NCBI GenBank assembly: GCA_017609525.1
Contig: JAFCDT010000017.1
Location: forward strand, 1-33,388
DNA: 33,388 nt
Direction of reading: 5' to 3'
From: Candidatus Woesearchaeota archaeon
GTDB lineage: Archaea > Nanobdellota > Nanobdellia > SCGC-AAA011-G17 > JACPNG01
Under the pieces are notes generated by a model, which was given only the letters and a program-made list of their open reading frames with translations, ran no database searches and had not been told where the DNA came from. The first letter of the stretch is position 1; each line of letters starts with the position of its first letter. Made by a program: the position numbers and the translations under genes. This document shows, piece by piece, positions 28,251 to 33,388 of this stretch.

Positions 28251-28463
28251 ATGATAAGAAGAAAAAAAAGAGTAACAAAAAGAAAAAAAAGAGTAGTAAG
28301 AAGAAAAAAACCAGCCAGAAGAAAAAAAACAACAAGGAGAAAAACTAAGAAAAGGGTAAGCAAGAGAAAAACTTTCAAGACAAAAGCTCTTGCAAAAAAA
28401 GCAAGAAAGAAAAGACAAAAACTTTACAAAGTAAAAGGCGGCTGGAGATTAACAAAAAGGTAA
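28251..28463 (+). CDS. Very basic Lys/Arg-rich 70-aa protein, possibly nucleic-acid binding
   Basis: MIRRKKRVTKRKKRVVRRKKPARRKKTTRRKTKKRVSKRKTFKTKALAKKARKKRQKLYKVKGGWRLTKR; 41 of 70 residues are K or R by manual count. Confidence 0.65.
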   Translation: MIRRKKRVTKRKKRVVRRKKPARRKKTTRRKTKKRVSKRKTFKTKALAKKARKKRQKLYKVKGGWRLTKR

Positions 28464-28601
28464 ATAGCCTTACACTTTACTGCATTAAGAAAGAGAGATA
28501 GATATAGCTACCCAAGTCTAAGTACCCACAACATAATTTTATTTTTCTTAACTAGATTTTTCCATAAATATAAATACTAAAAGAATAAACAAAAAATAAT
28601 A

Positions 28602-31184
28602 ATGCATTATTACAACTTAGAAACAAAAGAGGTTGTTAAATCCTTAAATTCTAATCTCTCTGGCCTTAAAGAAGAAACCATAAAACAAAGGTTAAAAAAG
28701 TACGGCCATAATAAAATAAAAAAAACAAGAAAGATTTCTGGATTAAAAATCTTCCTAAATCAATTCAAAGATTTTCTCATCCTCATCCTAATAGTAGCCT
28801 TAATTATCTCTGCAATAATTCCAATATATAAAAAAGGAATTAATAATTTAGAACTCAAGGATCTAATAGACCCCATAGTGATTTTAGCAATTTTAATAAT
28901 GAACGCATTTCTGGGATTTTTTCAAGAATATAAAGCTGAAAAAGCAATTGCTTTACTTAAAAAATTAAGTCCAGAAAAAACCACAGTAATAAGAAATAAT
29001 CAAATAAAAGAAATAAATTCATCTAAAATAGTTCCGGGAGACATAATTCTATTAGAAGAAGGAGATAAGATATCGGCAGATGCGAGACTAATACACGTAG
29101 ATTATTTTAAAGTGGATGAATCAACACTAACAGGAGAGTCAATACCAGTAACAAAAATCACTAAACCACTAAGAGGAAAACAGCAACTAGCAGAACAAAT
29201 AAATATGGTTTTTGCAGGAACTATGGTGGTTGCGGGAAGAGCAAAAGCAATCGTAGTAAACACAGGACATAAAACAGAAATGGGAAAAATTGCGTCCTTA
29301 GTGCAAGAAACACAAGATACAATCACCCCATTGCAAAAAAGATTACAAAAATTAGGAGAAAAATTAGGAATAATCGTTATAGCAATCGCTTTTCTAGTAT
29401 TTGTCATTGGAGTAATAAACAAATTTGATATTACTCAAATGTTTATGGCTGGGTTAAGCCTAGCAGTAGCTGTAATCCCAGAAGGGCTTCCCGCAGTCGT
29501 TACAATTACATTGGCTCTGGGCATAAGAAAGATGTACAAAAAGAATGCCCTAATCAGAAGAATAAAATCAATAGAAACACTAGGAAGCATAACCATAATA
29601 TGTGCAGACAAAACCGGCACATTAACAAAAAACGACATGGAAGCAAAAACTCTGTTCATAAATAACCAGCTTATCACAACAGAAAAAGGAAAATTCTACC
29701 AAAACAAAAAAGAAATAGAACCTAAAAAGCTATCATTACTCCTGGATATTGCTGCAAGTTGCAATAACTCTACCTTACATACAGGAGACCCTACAGAAAA
29801 AGCATTGCTTAAACTAGCAAAAACACAACACATTGAAAAAAGAACAATTCTTAATCAACTGCCATTTAATTCAGAAAGGAAATACATGATTACAGAACAC
29901 CTAATCAACAATAAAAAAATATTGTATCTAAAAGGCGCTCCGGAGAAAATTCTTAACCTATGTAACTATATCAATATTGAAAACAGAGAACAAATACTTA
30001 CAAACAAAACAAAAAGCAGAATACTGGATATCAACAATTCTCTTGCCTCTGAAGCATTAAGAGTACTAGCAATGGCTTACAAACAAGGCAACAAAACAAT
30101 ATTTGTTGGTCTAATCGGAATGATGGACCCACCCAAACCAGAAGTTAAAAATGCACTAAAACTAGCTAAACAAGCAGGAATTAAAGTTAAGATGCTTACA
30201 GGTGATAACATAAAGACTGCAGAAGCAATAGCAAAACAGATAGGAATCATAGGAGATGCAATAACTGGCCAGGATTTGGATAGTCTAAATGAAAAAGAAC
30301 TAAAGAATAGAATAGAAAAAATTGCAATATTTGCAAGAATAGACCCAAGCCATAAGGTTAAGATTTTAAAAGCTCTACAGGATTCAGGAGAAATAGTGGC
30401 AATGTCTGGTGACGGAGTTAACGATGCTCCTGCACTTAAAAAAGCAGACGTAGGAATAGCCATGGGTCTTAAAGGAACAGACATAAGCAGGGAAGTCTCA
30501 GACATGGTTCTAACAGATGATCATTTCGCAAGCATTGTTGCGGCAATAAGACAAGGAAGAATTATCTATGATAACATTAAAAAATTCCTGAAATTTCTTT
30601 TATCTGTTAATTTTACAGAGATTCTTGTAATATTATTCACATTAATATTAAAATTTCCTTTGCCATTTTTACCATTACAAATCCTATGGATTAATTTAGT
30701 AACAGATAGCTTACCAGCATTAGCACTAGGTATAGATCCAGCAGAAAAAGACATAATGAAACGTAAACCTAGAAATCCAAAAGAATCTATTTTATACGGA
30801 ATAATCCCAATAATAATTTTTATAGCAACATTGGCATTTATTTCTACCTTAGGGATATATTTCCTTGAATATTATTCTGGCACACCAATAGATAAAGTAA
30901 GAACAATGACTGTAACAACCTCCATAGTGTTTGAATTGATTATAATATTTGGATTAAGGACTAAAAGAAGCTTATTAAAAGAAGGAATATTCAAGAATAA
31001 ATGGTTATTTTATGCAGTAATAGGGATACTTATTCTGCAATTTCTTGTTGTTCAAACTCCAATAAATTTTATATTTAAATTTGTTAGTTTGGGTTTGTTT
31101 GACTGGATAAAAATAGTTTTATTTTCTAGTTTTGGAATTGTGGCTTTAGAATTAGCAAAAAAACTAACACCGAAAATAATGTAA
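28602..31184 (+). CDS. P-type cation-transporting ATPase (Ca2+-type, P2)
   Basis: VDESTLTGESIPVTK, CADKTGTLTKNDM, MLTGDNIKTAEAIAKQIGI, MSGDGVNDAPALKKADVGIAMG, VNFTEI...PLQILWINLVTDSLPALALG. Confidence 0.95.
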   Translation: MHYYNLETKEVVKSLNSNLSGLKEETIKQRLKKYGHNKIKKTRKISGLKIFLNQFKDFLILILIVALIISAIIPIYKKGINNLELKDLIDPIVILAILIMNAFLGFFQEYKAEKAIALLKKLSPEKTTVIRNNQIKEINSSKIVPGDIILLEEGDKISADARLIHVDYFKVDESTLTGESIPVTKITKPLRGKQQLAEQINMVFAGTMVVAGRAKAIVVNTGHKTEMGKIASLVQETQDTITPLQKRLQKLGEKLGIIVIAIAFLVFVIGVINKFDITQMFMAGLSLAVAVIPEGLPAVVTITLALGIRKMYKKNALIRRIKSIETLGSITIICADKTGTLTKNDMEAKTLFINNQLITTEKGKFYQNKKEIEPKKLSLLLDIAASCNNSTLHTGDPTEKALLKLAKTQHIEKRTILNQLPFNSERKYMITEHLINNKKILYLKGAPEKILNLCNYINIENREQILTNKTKSRILDINNSLASEALRVLAMAYKQGNKTIFVGLIGMMDPPKPEVKNALKLAKQAGIKVKMLTGDNIKTAEAIAKQIGIIGDAITGQDLDSLNEKELKNRIEKIAIFARIDPSHKVKILKALQDSGEIVAMSGDGVNDAPALKKADVGIAMGLKGTDISREVSDMVLTDDHFASIVAAIRQGRIIYDNIKKFLKFLLSVNFTEILVILFTLILKFPLPFLPLQILWINLVTDSLPALALGIDPAEKDIMKRKPRNPKESILYGIIPIIIFIATLAFISTLGIYFLEYYSGTPIDKVRTMTVTTSIVFELIIIFGLRTKRSLLKEGIFKNKWLFYAVIGILILQFLVVQTPINFIFKFVSLGLFDWIKIVLFSSFGIVALELAKKLTPKIM

Positions 31185-31192
31185 AGAAATTT

Positions 31193-31261
31193 TGTGTTAA
31201 TGTCCGAAGTTTAAAAAGCAAAATCCGAAGACCTCACCTTCTAAATTCTCCCATTAACACA
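31193..31261. repeat. Tandem palindrome-closed 69-nt element, copy 1
   Basis: TGTGTTAATG-TCCGAAGTTTAAAAAGCAAAATCCGAAGACCTCACCTTCTAAATTCTCC-CATTAACACA; perfect 10-bp terminal inverted repeat. Confidence 0.85.
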
Positions 31262-31268
31262 TTAAGTG

Positions 31269-31337
31269 TGTACTAATGTCCGAAGTTTAAATGACAAAAT
31301 CCGAAGACCGCATCAAATAAATTCTTCCATTAGTACA
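31269..31337. repeat. Tandem palindrome-closed 69-nt element, copy 2
   Basis: TGTACTAATG-TCCGAAGTTTAAATGACAAAATCCGAAGACCGCATCAAATAAATTCTTC-CATTAGTACA; same length as copy 1; stem differs at two base pairs, both compensated. Confidence 0.85.
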
Positions 31338-31380
31338 TCAAATTAAACACTTTTTAGGTATTTAAAGCTTTTGTTTTAAC

Positions 31381-31407
31381 TTTAGAGGGTATAAAAAAAC
31401 CTCTAAA
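31381..31407 (-). terminator. Possible metK terminator: inverted repeat over the stop codon with T-run
   Basis: TTTAGAGG (31381-31388) / CCTCTAAA (31400-31407); minus strand has TTTTTTT directly downstream of the TAG stop. Confidence 0.4.
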
Positions 31408-32557
31408 TTCCCCCTTCCTGCCTTAAAATCTCTGCTTTATCAGTCTTTTCCCAACTAAAATCATCTCTGCCAAAATGCCCATATGCTGCAGTTTTCTTAT
31501 ATATTGGTCTTCTTAGATCTAGGTGTTTAATGATTTCAGATGGTTTTAATGGGAAATGTTTTCTAACTAATTCCTCTATCTTCTCTTCTGGAACCTTATT
31601 TGTACCAAAGGTATTAACCAAGACAGATACTGGGTCTGCTATTCCAATACAATATGCCAATTGGATTTCGCACCTATCAGCCAAACCACTAGCAACAATG
31701 TTTTTAGCAATATACCTTGCAGCATAAGCTCCACTTCTGTCAACCTTGCTTGGATCTTTTCCAGAAAAACATCCACCTCCGTGAGAACCAACTCCACCAT
31801 AGGTATCTACGATTATCTTTCTTCCTGTTAATCCTGCATCAGCTACAGGACCGCCAAGAACGAATCTACCAGTACCATTGACAAAATATTTTGTGTTCTC
31901 ATCTAGCCATTCTCCGCAAACAGGCTTAATAACCTTTTCAATAATTTCAGATCTAAGTTGTTCATCTGAAACCTCTGGTGAATGTTGAGCAGCAATAACC
32001 ACATTATTAATTCTTTTTGGTTTTCCTTCCTCATATTCTATGGTTACTTGAGATTTACCGTCTGGTCTTAGGTATGGTAATTCTTTATTTCTCCTTACTT
32101 CTGTAAGTTTCATTGTCAATTTATTAGCCAACATTATTGGTAAAGGCATTAATTCAGGAGTCTCATTGCTTGCATAACCAAACATCATTCCCTGGTCTCC
32201 TGCACCTTGCTCATGATCTGTCGTTTCATTAACACCTTGTGCAATGTCCCTGCTCTGTTCAGACAAGGAAACCAAAACTCCGCAACCATCAGCATCAAAT
32301 CCATACTCTGGTTCATCATATCCTATTTCTTTGATAGTATCTCTCACAACCTTTTGCACATCAACATATGCATTAGTTGTTATTTCTCCTATAACCAACA
32401 CAATTCCAGTCTTAGTCGCACATTCACACGCAACCCTCGCGTTTGGGTCTTTTTCATAAATTGCATCCAGTATTGCGTCTGAAACTTTGTCCATCATCTT
32501 ATCTGGATGACCTTCAGTAACGCTCTCTGATGTGAATAGATATTTTCCGTTTTTCAT
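31403..32557 (-). CDS. metK: S-adenosylmethionine synthetase, bacterial/eukaryotic-type (not the archaeal MAT family)
   Basis: [90 protein letters not shown] 9 nt before ATG at 32557. Confidence 0.95.
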   Translation of the reverse strand: MKNGKYLFTSESVTEGHPDKMMDKVSDAILDAIYEKDPNARVACECATKTGIVLVIGEITTNAYVDVQKVVRDTIKEIGYDEPEYGFDADGCGVLVSLSEQSRDIAQGVNETTDHEQGAGDQGMMFGYASNETPELMPLPIMLANKLTMKLTEVRRNKELPYLRPDGKSQVTIEYEEGKPKRINNVVIAAQHSPEVSDEQLRSEIIEKVIKPVCGEWLDENTKYFVNGTGRFVLGGPVADAGLTGRKIIVDTYGGVGSHGGGCFSGKDPSKVDRSGAYAARYIAKNIVASGLADRCEIQLAYCIGIADPVSVLVNTFGTNKVPEEKIEELVRKHFPLKPSEIIKHLDLRRPIYKKTAAYGHFGRDDFSWEKTDKAEILRQEGGI

Positions 32558-32674
32558 TTCAATCAACCTCCATATAGATTCCTTAATTTCATTAAAATCT
32601 GAATTTGTTTCTTTTATATAATTGCTTGAAAGAAATATTCTTATTGGAATAAAATTTTCACACTATGAGTAGTG

Positions 32675-33217
32675 TCACTTAAAACCTTTTAAGATCATAT
32701 CAGTTTTAGTTATAACTCCCCTTATCCTTCCTTTATCACTTACAAGGATTAAACCAAAATATTTCAAAAGATTTGTTATTACTTCTACCGTAGTTGTTAA
32801 AGAGACAGTCGGAGGAGCATCTTCCATTATTTCTTTTATTTTATCCTTCATGCCCTTTTTTTGTTTTATGGCTTCTAATATTGTTGCTTCAGATACCAGA
32901 CCAATTGGTTGCTTATCAACTACTGGCAACCTGGAGATGCCATATTTCTTTATTTTTGCAATTGCTTCTTTTAATGTGTCGTTTGGAGATAGTGGAATAA
33001 CCTTCTTATTCATAATGTCCCGTGCTTTCAAAGCTTTTTTTTCCAACAATGTTTCCAATGCATCAAATATCTTTTTTGCTTTAGTATAGGTGGGATCAAT
33101 TTTTTGAGATTCTACTTTAGCAATAAGTGATTGTGAAACATCTGCAGCTTTAGCTAGCTGTATTTGAGTCAATCCCGATCTTTTTCTTAATACTTTTATT
33201 TCACTTATGTCTCTCAT
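32675..33217 (-). CDS. Xre-type HTH plus CBS-domain transcriptional regulator
   Basis: HTH: LRKRSGLTQIQLAKAADVSQSLIAKVESQKIDPTYTKAKKIFDAL; CBS pair: ARDIMNKKVIPLSPNDTLKEAIAKIKKYGISRLPVVD... . Confidence 0.9.
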   Translation of the reverse strand: MRDISEIKVLRKRSGLTQIQLAKAADVSQSLIAKVESQKIDPTYTKAKKIFDALETLLEKKALKARDIMNKKVIPLSPNDTLKEAIAKIKKYGISRLPVVDKQPIGLVSEATILEAIKQKKGMKDKIKEIMEDAPPTVSLTTTVEVITNLLKYFGLILVSDKGRIRGVITKTDMILKGFK

Positions 33218-33227
33218 TATCTTAGAA

Positions 33228-33256
33228 AAGAATAATTTATTTATAAATTTATTCTT
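33228..33256. promoter_or_regulatory. Palindromic promoter element upstream of the HTH-CBS gene
   Basis: AAGAATAA (33228-33235) / TTATTCTT (33249-33256) inverted repeat bracketing a TATA-like TTTATAAAT sequence, 11 nt upstream of the start codon. Confidence 0.4.
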
Positions 33257-33350
33257 CTTAGAATATAATGCCCAACAATACCTTTACATTTATTATATGT
33301 TTTTTAACTTAGTCAAGTTTATATAATACTTGATGTTTATGTGACTTAAA

Positions 33351-33388
33351 ATGGCAGACATTGGAATAGTTGGTTATGGCTTTGTAGG
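33351..33388 (+). CDS. N-terminus of NAD-binding dehydrogenase (nucleotide-sugar dehydrogenase-like), cut by window edge
   Basis: MADIGIVGYGFVG, a Rossmann GxGxxG start; only 12 complete codons visible. Confidence 0.45.
   Translation, partial: MADIGIVGYGFV

Noticed and set aside
31193-31337. CRISPR array or C/D box sRNA pair at the tandem elements
   Set aside because: Only two copies with 7-nt separation and no spacer-like segments; no clear RTGATGA/CTGA boxes on either strand.
32567-32674. SAM riboswitch upstream of metK
   Set aside because: The leader is short and AU-rich with no recognisable riboswitch helices by eye; only an SD sequence is evident.
1-33388. tRNA, rRNA or transposon genes
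   Set aside because: No cloverleaf with T-loop consensus, rRNA-like stretches or transposase motifs noticed in intergenic gaps by manual reading; a tRNAscan/cmscan run would be needed to be certain.

Overview
The window looks like a low-GC archaeal chromosome segment. Gene content and divergent short proteins suggest a DPANN-type lineage (Woese-/Pacearchaeota-like); this is an inference, not a computed placement. It is dense with informational genes: RNase P proteins Rpp30 and Pop5, proteasome alpha, SBDS, exosome Rrp4/Rrp41/Rrp42, RpoK, enolase, S2, L11, Spt5, SecE, FtsZ, FKBP, TrpRS, PheRS alpha/beta and MetK. It also has a CO2/nucleotide-salvage type cluster: ribose-1,5-bisphosphate isomerase-like, HAD phosphatase, an 8-Cys membrane protein, form III-like RuBisCO and a second HAD. 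The most unusual non-coding signal is a pair of tandem 69-nt elements (31193-31261 and 31269-31337) between the convergent P-type ATPase and metK genes. Each is closed by a perfect 10-bp terminal inverted repeat, and the two copies differ by two fully compensated base pairs, which suggests an undescribed structured RNA or palindromic element. Four genes appear interrupted: rrp41 (internal loss of about 20-25 codons plus a frame change), dph2 (truncated after its first domain), an ABC-2 permease (-1 frame change at A-AAA-TAA) and a small membrane-anchored protein at 402-871. I found no rRNA, tRNA, CRISPR array or transposase.
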